NCBI GenBank assembly: GCA_907165275.2
Contig: OU015652.1
Coordinates: 5,905,001 to 5,969,000, forward strand
Direction of reading: 5' to 3'
Length of the DNA stretch: 64,000 nt
Source: Zygaena filipendulae
Lineage: Eukaryota > Arthropoda > Insecta > Lepidoptera > Zygaenidae
Shown: in pieces, positions 32,695 through 45,650 of the stretch
How the letters are laid out: every line of letters starts with the position of its first letter
Numbering within the stretch: the first letter of the stretch is position 1
Notes under the pieces: model-generated
Told to the model about the DNA's origin: nothing
What the model saw: only the letters and a program-made list of their open reading frames with translations
Database searches by the model: none
Position numbers and translations under genes: made by a program

Positions 32695-33809
32695 ACACAC
32701 CTACACCTACTAATTGGAGAATAGATTCGCACTTTATCAAATTAATTTGCGGGTCTCTGTCAAAACGATTGTGAATATTACATGCAATTAGATTACGGAA
32801 TTAGTTAACAGTTTAATGCTATAATCGGTAGGACAAGCACTGATGGACGTAATTCGAACGGTTAGCTCGACCTACGAAACCGCCGGCGGGTGTAGCTGTG
32901 GGACCCATTAGCATAACCGGACGTGTCACGAATAAAATGGAGATGACCGCCCAGCGCCGGCGCCGCGGTTGGCAGTGAAGTAGTGAACGCGGTCGCTGCG
33001 CTCCGATCATTCGAGCTCCGATAATCGTTATCGCTATTGGAAACTAAGGAACGTATTCGTCATGTCACGTGATCACGGAAAATCGTCACAATTTTTCGTG
33101 ACCAAGTGACGCAACGATAAGTTTAGGAAGCGAATAGCGATCAGTTGGACTCTCCACCACCCACGTCCACCATAACGGCAAAGAGACCGTTTCCTAGTTC
33201 ACCCATTTTTAACACATTTTCTATTCTTCTCTATGTTGCTTGTTCTTGTGTAATGAAGAACACTGAATTCTGAAATTTTACATTTTTAACCGGTCGGTTA
33301 AAAACTGAAATGTGCATCGTGGGAACGAAGCGCCAGTAAAACAGCTAGTAGATATTCGCAAATTGAACATAAAGCTCTGCGATTATGTGTAGGTAATGCA
33401 AGTATGTTAAAAGACGTTTTTGATTTGACATTTGATGATGACATTTGATAGGTATAAGCATATTTGCTTTTACCCAGTCTTAAATTATACAAAATTTATT
33501 ACATATTATATCACCATATAAATAGATATTTACAAGAAATAGGGAACGACAGCATAATTTCAATTAGTTGCCAGACTATGCTGTGTTGGCAGATAAATGA
33601 GTCTCTAGGGCCGGGCGCCGCGCCGCCCCGGCTGCGGCGAACCGTTGAGGAAAAACACAACTTTGCGGTATGTTTTCTCAGAAAAATCTACACCCACCTA
33701 ACTATATACAGCTTCTCGATTCATAACCCTTATTCAATTATTTTTTTATGAAACTATTTACTTTTTAGAAATTTAGATGAATTCTTTTCCGATTGAAAGA
33801 CGGAGACTC

Positions 33810-34007
33810 TCGCTAATATTATAAAAATGTGAAATTTTGTGAACATGTTTGAATGTTTGTCAGGCTTAAACGGCTTAGTGGATTTGGATGAAATTTAGGC
33901 CACAGATAGGTATATTAATTATGTTTTGGATTCGATATTTTTATCCTGGAAAAAGATTTTCCAAGGGAATCTAAATTTACATAAGCGTAACCACGGGGGA
34001 AGGTAGT
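33810..34007 (+). mobile_element. Helitron-like repeat, diverged
   Basis: TCGCTAATATTATAAAAATG start, GGATTTGGATGAAATTTAGG, and AACCACGGGGGAAGGTAGT at the end (CTAGT mutated to GTAGT). Confidence 0.62.
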
Positions 34008-34419
34008 TTTCCATTTTCTTTTATGCCCACAGCAAACAAAACCAATGCCTACTCAAAAGAAGTCGATCTATAGGTACATATTTTTTACTTTAACAACATC
34101 GAAATTCTTTGATAGACTACGTAAAGTTACCTAAGTATGTGATAGTAGTAGGTATCATATAATAATGTTCAAATTACAAAGCTATTGATACCGACAAATG
34201 AGAAGACAGACGTTTGCCTGCACGGCGCGCCGCACAATGACTTCAGCATTGGGCCGAACTCAATTTCACGCGTGATTTGTACACTTTTATTTCCCGCTCC
34301 GAAAGAACTGCTGTCGAAACAAGCAAGCTAAGAGCTACGGTTAGGGTATGTTTCGATTTTGTAGACCGAATAAATGTATTATAAATATATTAGTACAAAG
34401 GACAATGCCAATCTTTGTA

Positions 34420-35626
34420 TGAAGAGTGGACCAAGTGCTGCCCAGAATAAAGTCATAGTACATTATGTTCCTTAAGATAGTAGTAGTCTGTAAAATAAAG
34501 CGCATCTAATTTTATCCCAGGAGTCGTGAAAAAAAAAAAGATTTTGTTGAGATTTATTAGGAAACAATAAACTTGCATGGAAGGTAGACTAAGTGCTGCC
34601 CAGGATGTAGACATAGTACATTATGTTCCTTGGGGTAGTAGTAGTGTGTAAAATAAAGGGCGCCTAATTCTATCCCAGGAGTCGTGAAAAAAAAAAAGTT
34701 TTTGTTGAGATTTATTAGGAAACAATAAACTTGCATGGAAGGTAGACTATAAGTGCTGCCCAGGATGTAGACATGGTACATTATGTTCCTTAGGGTAGTA
34801 GTAGTTTGTAAAATAAAGGGCGCCTTATTCTATCCCAGGAGTCATGAAAAAAAAAGTTTTTGTTGAGATTTATTGGGAAACAATAAACTTGCATGGAAGG
34901 TAGACCAAGTGCTGCCCAGGATGTAGACATAGTACAATATGTTCCTAAGAGTAGTAGTGGTCAGTAAAATAAAGCGCGTCTAATTCCATCCCAGGAGTCG
35001 TAGGAAAAAAGGTATTATTTATTGGGTAAAAATAAATACTTAATTACAATAACAATAAATAAATGCTTTTCCCGATAGGATGTATATTTTTGAGGAGTTC
35101 TACTGATACACACTATCAGCTCCACTTCACACATGCACTGTGATGAGCATAAACTGCTCAGCAACCACCTTAAAGTAATCGAATCGCAACCTGTGAAATA
35201 CCTATTATTGAGTAGTTCCGCTGGTCATCTGTTGTCTTCATCATCAGTTTCACTTCACTAAATGGTGCTATCCGAAAGCAAATGCATGAAATAATCCCAA
35301 AAATACCCAAAATTGGTAGGTGTGCCTATAATATTTGATAAGTTCCCTCCATTTCTCCAATATCCCATCATCAGATCCTGACTTGATGACAATGGTACCA
35401 CCTCGGAAGTATACCCTTTCAACCAAAAAAAGAATTTTCCAAATCGGTCCAGTCGTTTTCGAATAATCGGGGAACATACATACTATATAAAACGTACAAA
35501 CAAAACTGACGTTAATTTTTTTTCTCCGGGACCGATATTGAAAAAAAAAAATTTTTTTCAATATAAAACAATGCAAGGAACTCAGTCAAGGTAGTCCCAC
35601 TCCTGGGCAGCATTTGGTCCATACCC
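34420..35626. mobile_element. TIR-like element with tandemly amplified left end
   Basis: GGACCAAGTGCTGCCCAG at 34428 recurs near 34591, 34751 and 34907 (units of about 156-160 bp with a poly-A tract). CCTGGGCAGCATTTGGTCC near 35606 is the inverted end. The inner part includes AATCGGTCCAGTCGTTTTCG, a phrase from a dispersed repeat, and an A11/T7 hairpin at 35535-35564. Family not recognised. Confidence 0.6.
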
Positions 35627-37001
35627 TGTCAATCTCCTTTAGATTAGGCACTGTTTATGTTTCTTTTTCTTGTGTGTTGTGATGAAATAAATGTATTTTA
35701 TTTCTTTTCTTCAAAAAATGGTTAGGTACCTATTTATAAATATTTCCAATGTTTGAAAAGCAAAAGTTGCGAGGAAATAACAAGGGTAAATCTAATATGT
35801 AAACGTCCAAGAAGCGTGTAACATAACGCAATCTCACAGTAACTACACGAGAAGTGAGTCGACAAGTTGATATATTGGCTTGCTTTGCGAGGGCACTGGG
35901 TAAACAGCTACACAGCCGACCGCGTCGGCAGATAACTCTCCCGCGGACTATTAAATTATTTTTTATCTCAAACTTGCACAAGTTACTGGAATTATCCGAA
36001 ATTGTTTGTTTATATTATAATCAACGCTGATGAAAAATGCATCCCAGAGGTACACCGGATAACTAACAAGGTGCAGTGCTCGTAAAAGCTTTGCGTGTAG
36101 TTTTAAAATGATCGTAAGAATTTAAAACGCTTTCGATTATTGCAGTGGCAAACTCGTAAAGGTTTTTTTTTTTATTTCAAACCTTACAATTGAAACAGAT
36201 TGTGAAGAATGGTAAAATCGTGAGAAAAATGCACATCGGTGTATGAAACAGAATAGCACGGATTGCACAGTGTTATACGGTAGACAAGGCGCACAGCCCG
36301 AAACTTTACGACCGACAAACGATGCGTACATGCAAGCCAGAAACGGCGACGTGACGATAAAAACTCGCCTTGTCTACACCAACTTGCTTATGTGCCGATA
36401 ACGATGGGGTCGATGGGAGTAGCTCCCATAAGCGCGATAAAAACGGCAGATGTGCATGGTGGAATCTGGTAGCCGCAATAGGTACAGTGTCGTAGAAAAA
36501 TAGGTTGCGATATTGAGGTGCGATGACAAGCGTGAAAAATGAGCAAAACTTCTAAGATATTTCCAATTACTTAGAAATCAATCTAGTATAATATTTAGTA
36601 CAAAATATAGAATATTTAATTTATTATTTGGAAATGAAATATCTCAGAAACTCAGAAGGTACCTACCTACCTATAAGTATACCTATATTTTTTTAGCGAG
36701 TGGCGCTGGTGCGTTTAAGAGAGCAATGAGCGCAAAAAATCATAATATTACAGAAGAGAGATGTAATTTTTTTTGTATGTATGTATGCCAATATTTTTAT
36801 CATTTTTCGTCTAGATACGCAATTTATCAAAAGCGTCATAATATTATGTTATTAACTGTAACTTCTGCGTGTTATAAAGATTTAATCTGTTTTTATAAAC
36901 TAACATATTTGTTTTTTGTTTGACTTGTGGTCGATTACATCCCAAACGATGACCTTAAAAGAAGTCATACATATATCATACAAGGGTTGGGACGGAGCTC
37001 A
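35627..37001. other. No feature recognised
   Basis: 1.4 kb without a supported gene or repeat. Confidence 0.5.
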
Positions 37002-37095
37002 TCCTAATAATATTATAAACGCGAAAGTTTGTAAGAATGTATGGATGGATGGATGGATGGATATTTGTTACTTTTTTTTTTTTTTTTATAATATA
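37002..37095 (+). mobile_element. Helitron-like 5' part with (ATGG)n and poly-T
   Basis: TCCTAATAATATTATAAACG, GCGAAAGTTTGTAAGAATG, (GGAT)n, ATTTGTTAC, then a T18 run where the homology stops. A matching 3' part lies at 37312-37461. Confidence 0.65.
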
Positions 37096-37311
37096 TTGTG
37101 AAGACTATACAGTATACAGCTAAACACTCGTAAGTCGTAGGTCGTAGCTCAGAAAACACCGTAATACCGTTTTGATTGCGGTATTTTGTTTGCATGCCAA
37201 TAAAGCTTCAGAACCATACCATGGACGAATAGACGTTACATTGCGTATAGAAAATGTTTAAATAATCTCTATTACATATTGAAAATATTCAATTGCCTAC
37301 TCAACATTTTA

Positions 37312-37461
37312 CATACCTACACGTTGTCAGGGGTACAGAAAAGAAAGAACACGGGGTAATTTTATCCTGCCGGGCTAAGAAGTGTTGCGCATCTTAGCCC
37401 CCCTGGAATTCCCGCGGAAACTCCGAAATTGTTGCGGGTGAAACCGCGAGGGGCAGCTGGT
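37312..37461 (+). mobile_element. Helitron-like 3' part with a 28-bp internal insertion
   Basis: CACGTTGTCAGGGGTACAG, then an inserted GGGCTAAGAAGTGTTGCGCA segment that is a small hairpin (GGGCTAAGA...TCTTAGCCC), then GGAATTCCCGCGGAAACTCC, hairpin GCGGGTGAAACCGC and CAGCTGGT. Confidence 0.62.
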
Positions 37462-38032
37462 TCATTTTATTTATCAGTTCTGTCTAATATAAACAATCGT
37501 CATAATATGAAGATGGTTCAAGATGTCGGAAAATTATTTCAACAAATAAACACAAAACAATATTAAACTATATGTACCTTCCTCTTGAATCACTCTATTA
37601 ATAAGTTTAATTTCTATTATTATTATTATTATTATATAAGTTCTATTAAGTTTAAAAGATCTAAGCGTATCTACAGAAGGATAGATGGCGGGAAGCGACT
37701 TTGTTTTGTACTTACTCTACCATTTAGAGATTGAACTATTTGCTTTATCCCATGGCAATGTGTACCAATATGTAATCAATAGATACCTATCGGTTGATAA
37801 GTACAGTAATTATGGCAAACAAAAGCACATGGAGTTCGTCCCTGGGGCGTGACCGAACTGTCCCCTGCCTCATAACGGCGAGTGGCAACATGCCCGACGA
37901 GTGTTTAGATTGTGTCGCACGTTATGTGTTTCACAATAATCGATTCCACCACACGAATATTATGGGATTTTCTTTCAGTGACGTGTACGTAGGTATATGT
38001 CGCAGCCGAATCGTATGATTTGCCCGTTCACA
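37462..38032. other. No gene seen; (TTA)n repeat
   Basis: (TTA)n at about 37615-37635; the rest is unrecognised. Confidence 0.5.
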
Positions 38033-38260
38033 AAATGACTGGCGTTTTGCACAGGTATTGAAGGATTTTCATGCAGTTTTCACAGGCAGAATTTAACTTG
38101 GTTTACAGCAACATATTATAGACATTGTTTCATCGAAATGTTATTTTTCGTATCCCAAAACAATATAGTATATGTATTTACATTTTATTCCGGAACTATA
38201 CCTAAGAGTTTCCAAGGAGATCCCGAAACTAACGTGGTCACCAGCCAGTCGTTAATAAAA
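38033..38260. mobile_element. Helitron-like remnant
   Basis: GAAGGATTTTCATGCAGTTTTC and GAGATCCCGAAACTAACG are diverged versions of family words. Confidence 0.4.
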
Positions 38261-40967
38261 AATAAATAGATAGGTGTGTAAGTTTAAAAATAGTAGAACT
38301 TATACGCCGTTTCTTTTTACACCATGGTATTTACGTTTACGGCTGTTCTCACGATGTCGTAGTCATAAGTGAACCCTTCTCCGGATGTTTAGAATAAAAG
38401 CATGCTCGTATGCCACTAAAGCGCTTACACCAACATTGTGCTAAGAGACTACGATAATATGTAAGTCAGTAATGAAGAAACGATAAACTTTATAATTGTA
38501 ATTAAGTACGTAGATAAGTCTAATGCCAGTTCCCAAAAAATTACTAAAACGGTGCTAATTACTCTAGAAGTTCATTCGTAAGTCAGTCTATCAAGTTTTT
38601 TATTCTAAAGCACTCATCGAAAGGTCTTAAAGAGTTTACCAAATGATTTAACAAGAGGGTTCGTATCTTATTTAAGGACATTTTTTTATTGCGTACCTAT
38701 AACCTATTTATTGAGGTGCCTACTTATTGACCTTATCTATTTACAATAATAATTATCCCGGACATACAGTCAGTCCCTTATATTGTTTTAAATTTGCTAT
38801 TTTTATAGAGCGCAATCAAATTGGTAAACATCTTTTAAAGCAGGCACCAACATCTAAGTGGATGTCACATCGTGCTATTTCCGTTTTGCAGCAGACCCGG
38901 CACCGACCAGTCACGTCCGCTTCCGGGTACTTGGAGTAAAAAAAATTAAATTGGGTCGGTTGTAAGTACACGAATAGACGAATAGAAATAGTTAATTGAA
39001 ATTTGCAGCTCTGCGGTAGACAAGTACTTATAAAAAACATTAAGTTTGTTTAGGTAAGTACCTACTCGGTTTTCTTTGCTTTTAATTTTTTAGGTAAGTT
39101 AATATTATGAGGTACCTAAGTACAAAAATAAATCTTTGTATTTAGACTACTTCCTACAGTTTCGGCTGTGAAAATTACGGAATTGTCTCAGGAACATTGT
39201 ATTTTATTGAATTGTATACGTAATATTAAAAATAAACATATACTCACACGCACGCAACACAAACTTTTGCATTCATATAATATCTACTAGTTAAGAAAAA
39301 ACTCCATATTCTCATTCATCTACTGATTACATGGTGAACACATTGTATGGTACAAATAATCTATCACTGACTAAATGGTCATTCAGATATTTCACTGAAT
39401 TTGATAACATTGTCGAGCGTGATCGCGAGCACCATAATATGTGCAGTGTACGTTGCTATTCTATAACAGTTCATGTCTTTTGAAAATGAATGAAAACAAC
39501 GTTCATTGCAATAACTAGCCCGTAACAACGTTAGCTAAGATAATTAATTGGATAGATATGCTGCCAAGTAACACAGGTAAAGCTTAAAATAGACCCTTGT
39601 ATTAGTATAACCTCGCCAAAGTCTACGTGTATAGGAATAACTAAGTAGCTGATGCTTTAAAAGTTTACTAACATAATTACAAATCAAGTACTACGATAAA
39701 GCGAATGTAATGTAATAAAACTGTATACCTAGGGTTTTAGGTATGTACACTAGAAACATTAAAAAAACGGGGTTTAAAGAATATTAACTAGTAGAATACA
39801 GAGCATATTTGAAAAATATAATAATAAGTCAATCTGTTTGTTGGATTCTTATTACGAATGAAACTTGGCACTTTGATGGACTAAATCCTAATTTAACAAT
39901 TATTAGTACACCTTTCACATGATTAGGTACAACATACAAAAAAAGTTGTTTAAAATAACAGTAAACATACAAATAAAAAAAATCTAACGGGACTTCTCTT
40001 TGGATTAAAATCATGATAGGTACTAATTTAAAATCTCAAATTATTAACATACAAAATTCTATTTGTTACCTTTTATATTTCTTACAAAGGACAAAATTCT
40101 AATATTTTCAATATGGCTTTATACAAATACCTATTACAAAGGGTCCACTAACTATAGGGATAAATTATTCGGTTGGAGCCTAGGACTTTGGACACACACG
40201 TGTTATTGACTAATGCACAAACGCTGAAACCTATTACCTTATGATGAAATGGCGAATAATAATACGGATTATTTTCAAAACGAGATATACTTTTTTTTCT
40301 TCCTGTAGGAAGAATGAAGGAAGAAAGGTAAGAATCATAGCGCCCCTCCAGAGAATCAATTTTATACACTACTTATAACAAACTTTAATATTTTATTTCA
40401 ACTGAAACGCTCTTGTTATTGAAATATAATAATCCAACGCTAAAGACTTTCTGGCGAATAATCTTCGAAAGTAACCGTGCAGTGAATTTGAAGATTGCTA
40501 AAGATCCCGTAAAGTTCGTTATCACAAAATCTTGAATTCGTACAGATGGGCGACACAAAGTTTAATTGGAAATGTCTCCTAACAATTTAATATCCATTTC
40601 GAAGTTTAGCCAATCGCCGCGCGCCGCCTACGCCGCTCAATGTAGTGTACCTCAGGGATTGAATTTCAAATGATTGTGATACATACGATTGACCAAAGCT
40701 TATCGTAAAAGCTTACATTTATGACTTAGTGATTATATTTTCTTTGATTTATGATAATACATTGTAAATGTTAAAAAAAATCTTTAGATAGGACAGGCGC
40801 TCGTAGGGTCGTAGGTATCTGCTGCCAATCATCTTTTGTCGGCATTGTCTTCATAAAGTTGTGTGTCTAATAGGCATGACAAAGACTTTTTCATATTCTC
40901 TAAACAGATTTACAATAATAGGAACATATTACAATAATAGTCGGTTTTTTGTTCCAAACCTATAGCT
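38261..40967. other. No feature recognised
   Basis: 2.7 kb AT-rich sequence. Short open frames show no domain or codon support. Confidence 0.5.
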
Positions 40968-41450
40968 GTTGTCCGCGGTTTCATCCGCGTGAATCTCCGG
41001 GTTCATAAATAATTGTGTTTAGTAGGTAGTACTACAGAATTCATTATGGTACCACTTGGTGAATCTCATAATATGCATATCCAATGAAAGAAAACAAAGC
41101 GTGCCGAGGTGACAGCTACTTCTAAACCAATATTTTCACTGCACTTCACCGACAAAAAATGTAAATAAAGATGACCAGACATTTCTACTAATATCCGAAT
41201 TATTGCCATGTTTAAAGTTTAATTTCTCTTCAATTCATTATTTTTAGTGTTGGCTGTTTCCGCCGGGTTTGACGACATGAGTTTCGGAATTCCCAAGGAA
41301 GTCTTTGTTAATCGATAAAAGTACCAGGATTAATTCAGAACATCTCAATAGATCTATTAATCTATCAATGTATACCTACTAATATACGTACTAACTATAC
41401 ATGAAACTGACTGACTGATCGATCAACGCAAAGGGGTTGCACAGTTTGCA
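40968..41450 (-). mobile_element. Two Helitron-like remnants (minus)
   Basis: AGCTGTTGTCCGCGGTTTCA at 40968 and TGGCTGTTTCCGCCGGGTTT near 41258, each followed by GAGTTTCGG-like words. The rest of the interval is unrecognised. Confidence 0.5.
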
Positions 41451-41490
41451 TGGAATAACGTGTTTACTTGGAAGACATTTCAGCTAGCCT

Positions 41491-41690
41491 TTTATGTAAC
41501 TTTTGTTGCTATCATTTTTCGGTTGCAATCAAAAACATGGCGGTTTTGCGACTACAATATCCACGTTTTGACACCTACAATACCTAGCAATCAATCAAAA
41601 TAAACATACTTCAAAAGTTGAAGCTGTTTAAACATGGTTAATTAATCACAAAAACCCTATTTTTCTGATTGAAACTGAAATATGAATGCA
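41491..41690. mobile_element. TIR MITE copy, right end lost
   Basis: TTATGTAACTTTTGTTGCTA and AAACATGGCGGTTTTGCG match 42300-42510. The copy stops where a Helitron-like fragment begins (GGGAACTCC). Confidence 0.65.
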
Positions 41691-41845
41691 ACGCGGGAAC
41701 TCCAGTTTGTGAGTTTGTTATCTATGGATCTACTTATTATAGATAGGAAGCTAAAGTGATCCTGGATGACTAGGGTACTTTTTATCTCGGAATTCCCGCG
41801 GGAACTCCGAAATTAGCGCGGATGAAACCGCAGGGGTCAGCTAGT
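41691..41845 (+). mobile_element. Helitron-like repeat
   Basis: ACTTTTTATCTCGGAATTCC, GCGGGAACTCCGAAATTAGC, hairpin GCGGATGAAACCGC and GTCAGCTAGT. Confidence 0.68.
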
Positions 41846-42291
41846 TTTTTATAATAAGATAAAATATTTTTACACTAAACTGACTAAATAACTAAAAGTG
41901 GTTCTTCTGATTAGGTATTAGGTACATTTATAACCAATATAAAACCAATATTATCCAATTAAAATCAAATTTTAGGCACGTCCATACAAATTCAAACGAC
42001 CTGTACTATGTTTCCACAGCCGACCGAACAAATACCTATTGTACAAAATAAATTGGTCGTGAAATTAATAGCACACAGTTTGCATGTTTATCATTCGCGG
42101 GAGCTTTGTTATCGACAAGCCTAGAAGCGTCATTGACCATTATGATTTACTTTCCTCTAGGTACTGACTCATCATAACGAGGCACAGCGAAATATAACCT
42201 TAGGCACTTGACTGGATATCGTAAGTTCGATCCTGTTAGAACAGACAAGATAAGAATAATTTGCAAACTAGATCTAAAATTATGCATCCAG

Positions 42292-42514
42292 AGGGGCTAT
42301 TATGTAACTTTTGTTTCTTTTGTTTTTCGGTTGCAAATTGCAATAAAAAACATGGCGGTTTTTCGATTACAAAATGCACGTTTTGACACCAATATCTAGC
42401 AATCAACCAAAATAAATAAACTTCAAAAGTTGTAGCTGTCTAAACATTCACAAAATTGCTATTTTTCCAATTGAAAATGAAACATGATAGCAATAAAAGT
42501 TACATAATTGCCCT
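42292..42514. mobile_element. TIR MITE (about 220 bp)
   Basis: Left GGGGCTATTATGTAACTTTT and right AAAAGTTACATAATTGCCC are reverse complements over about 20 bp. Confidence 0.7.
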
Positions 42515-45199
42515 GCAGGTAAACCTGAATTTACTAATTTTTTAAGACAGTTCAACTTAAAAATTAATAACATTAAATTGTTGAGTATCTAACTATTTAT
42601 TGTAGCATATAAATGATAAAAATGTTTTTTTTTTAACTATGATAGATTTGAAATTACTGTATTACAAGGAGACAGCCCAATGTAACTTGTCAACTTTATT
42701 GTTGTTTTAGCATCAGTTTTTTGGATACACTATCTTAGCGCGCGTGTCTTAAGCGCCTGTGGTATCTGCCAATATTTGAACAACGGATTGAACAAACATA
42801 TTGTTAACATAGGCTTATTTAAGTAACACCCTGTTGAAACAGTGTCGTCAAAATGTGGCTGCAGATTTCATCAAGTACTTACTTCTGCTCCAATTACTAA
42901 GATAGGTACATCGTATATCAACCTCTTTAACTGTCTGTTACTACTTAATACTGTTGGTACGAGTATGGCTCTCCTTACAAAAAAGTTCATTTTGGTTTAA
43001 AAAAAATACAAAGGTAGCTTTAATATATTAATATTATGAAATGTTTGGTTCATACAATCCACCACCAAAAAGTATAACCTGCACATTATTAACTAGGTAT
43101 GTTATTTATTTTTTACTCGATCTTCTTTGACAATGCTCTATTAGAAAGACAATACAGTACATAAGCTACCTTACACGTAGAGTTCATTTCGAATCCTGCA
43201 TTCCATTTTGGAGCTTTAATTTCGAGTGCATTCTCGTTGGAACACACACGGGGGCTTTCATTATCAGGAATTCTCACTTGGCTTGGTTTACATGCGCGTG
43301 ATGTATTGTTGGTTTATGTACCTACTCGCATGGTTCGTACCTACTTATATGTACTTTATACCTAATGTAACTGAATATGGAACTCTAACAAGTAGTTGGA
43401 CGAGTTTTTCACTATTTATTACCTTAATTAGGTAAATATTTATAAGTGCAAATGTGATAAACGCAATGAAAAGTCTAGATTATTGAATAAAAGTTAAAAA
43501 CGTATTTTTCATGTGTTGTTTTTCATGTAACGCATCTGGTTTAGGTATGCGTACGTATATTATGCTATTCTGATCCAGTGCAGCGCTAGGAGATTACATT
43601 TTTATAGTGCTTTACATCTGACCTCTAAGAAATTTATTTCTGACAGACAACAATGTTCTTTTTATTCATGCATATAATATACGAGTATAACGCAGTAAGG
43701 CATTATACTGGTTGTTCATATTGTCCAATGAACGGGTCGACCAACGAGGAGTGTCCCATTATTATGTTATGACCGGGAAATTATCTTTAAAATGTTTTGA
43801 CCGCGGCCTTATAATAATAATCGTATACCTCCAGTAACTGTTCCGCTTCATTTAATAAACATATTTATAACATTTTGGATGGAGAGAATGTTAAAGGTTA
43901 AAAGGCTTTTTTTTGGATCTAGAGTTTCGCGTTTGTTTATCTTATAGGTGGGTACACATAATTTTGTCTTTTAACTTTTGAATCTACTGAACTGATTTTG
44001 TGTTAAAATGTTTTTCCATTGTAATTTAACTCGGTATCCCGGTTATAAACAGCACTCAACACTCGGTTCAGTTGCCAGAACATGTCGTAATCAATTTGCT
44101 AAGCGTATATTAAATGTTGGGAGTTCAAATATTTATCGTTGGTTCCCAGGCGTAAGCGCAGGCCGACCATTGACCCTGCATGCCTGCGTTCCTTCCCCTG
44201 TATCGGACGAAAATGTGTAATTTTTTTTTTACATGACTGTCTGTTTAAACACGTTACTGTAATACTATTACAATACTATGCTATAAAAAGTAAACACTTC
44301 AAGATTTTAATGAAATCTTTAAAATGTAAAAAGTTAAAATCAGTTCACAACTGACGGAAATATCGTGTAGTTTTCAAGTAAAATTATTGCGACATACGGA
44401 CGGGACGGCAGACGGAAAAGCGGACAGATAAACATAACGAAACTTAAAAATACAAACGAAATGATAAGGTTGGTAAAAAATTAAACTAGTAACAAAACTG
44501 TCGACACCTCTAATTATATTACTTATCTAATATACTATAGTTTTTATGAAATGTTATAAAAACCATGAATATTTTTTCCAGTATAAGAATATTGATTGAC
44601 AATCAGTTTGACATGCATGGTGTGGGTCAACGGTTCGGGGTAGATATGTGAGTCGGTTTAATTAAATGTCAACGCGGCCAATGCACCGCCGCGGGCTCCA
44701 AATGCATTGAATTAATATTGGAATCCGCTCCGACAGCCACTCGTGTTCGTGTCCAAATGTTCGTCCCTCGGATTCGGGTTGCACTTATTTTGATTGAAAT
44801 ATTATGCACTATACTACATAAGTTGGCTGGCAAAATAGTCATACACTTAGAGTATATGACCGGGGAATAGTGAAATTTATACGAAAACCGCTACAAAGTC
44901 GAAACTGATGGACGACTGTGTCCATCGATGCGACAATCCGTATTGTGCTTTATCAGTATTTACGTATGTACCTATATATTATATAGGTATACCCAATGTG
45001 GTAAGGGCGCCTACGTGCACTTATGTTCGATTTTATCGTGACACGAATCTAGGTCATGTTCACTGACTCAATTACCTGACTATACTGAAACAAGACTAAA
45101 TAACTATACAATGAAAACAACCAAGTATTATTAACTTTATAAACGGATTTTATTTTAAAAGCTCATGGAGTCGATTTATCAACACCACAGACATACATA
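42515..45199. other. No feature recognised
   Basis: 2.7 kb with no supported gene. Short open frames (for example near 43226, 44008) have no domain evidence. Confidence 0.5.
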
Positions 45200-45345
45200 A
45201 TTATATTTCCATCCGCGTTAGTTTCACAATTCTCGCGAAAATCCGAAGATAAAAAGTACCTACCCATGTCCTTTTCTGTAGATACCCCTGACCACTTGTA
45301 TGCAAAATATGAGAATCAGTTGAGTAGATATGCCATGAAGACGTA
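45200..45345 (-). mobile_element. Helitron-like repeat, degraded
   Basis: TCCGCGTTAGTTTCACAATT, GATAAAAAGTACCTACCCATG, CCCTGACCACTTGTATGC. Confidence 0.55.
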
Positions 45346-45408
45346 ATAAACCAAGAAACTCACATTCAGATATATAATATTGGGATTGAAACTAAAATAT
45401 ATAATATT

Positions 45409-45611
45409 ACTAGTTGTGCCCCGCGGTTTCACCCGCAGTAATTTCGGAGTTCCCGCGGGAATTCCGGAATTAAAAGTACCTTATGTCCTTCTCTGTACCC
45501 CTGATAACGTGCATGCTAAATTTTATCCAAATCCGTTCAGCCGTTTTTGCGTGATTGAGTAACAAACATCCAAACATCCACACTTTCACATTTATAATAT
45601 TACTAGTAGGA
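45409..45611 (-). mobile_element. Helitron-like repeat, full length
   Basis: From ACTAGTTGTGCCCCGCGG through TTCGGAGTTCCCGCGGGAAT, CCGTTCAGCCGTTTTTGCG and AACAAACATCCAAACATCC to ATAATATTACTAGTAGGA, the complement of the family's TCCTACTAATATTAT start. 203 bp. Confidence 0.78.
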
Positions 45612-45650
45612 TGGATGTACGCAATGACATTTCCCTTGAAGGTTCAAACC

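Larger units (their letters stand above)
31559..33809. other. No gene supported; simple repeat and hairpin inside
   Basis: Contains (TTTA)n at 32184-32229, a perfect hairpin at 32661-32694 and GC-rich patches at 32870-33010 and 33600-33650. An open frame of 67 codons (32370-32573, plus) is lysine- and serine-rich and not recognised. Confidence 0.45.

Noticed and set aside
34557..34781. Minus-strand frame with repeated peptide NVLCLHPGQHLVYLPCKFI
   Set aside because: The peptide repeat only mirrors the tandem DNA array.
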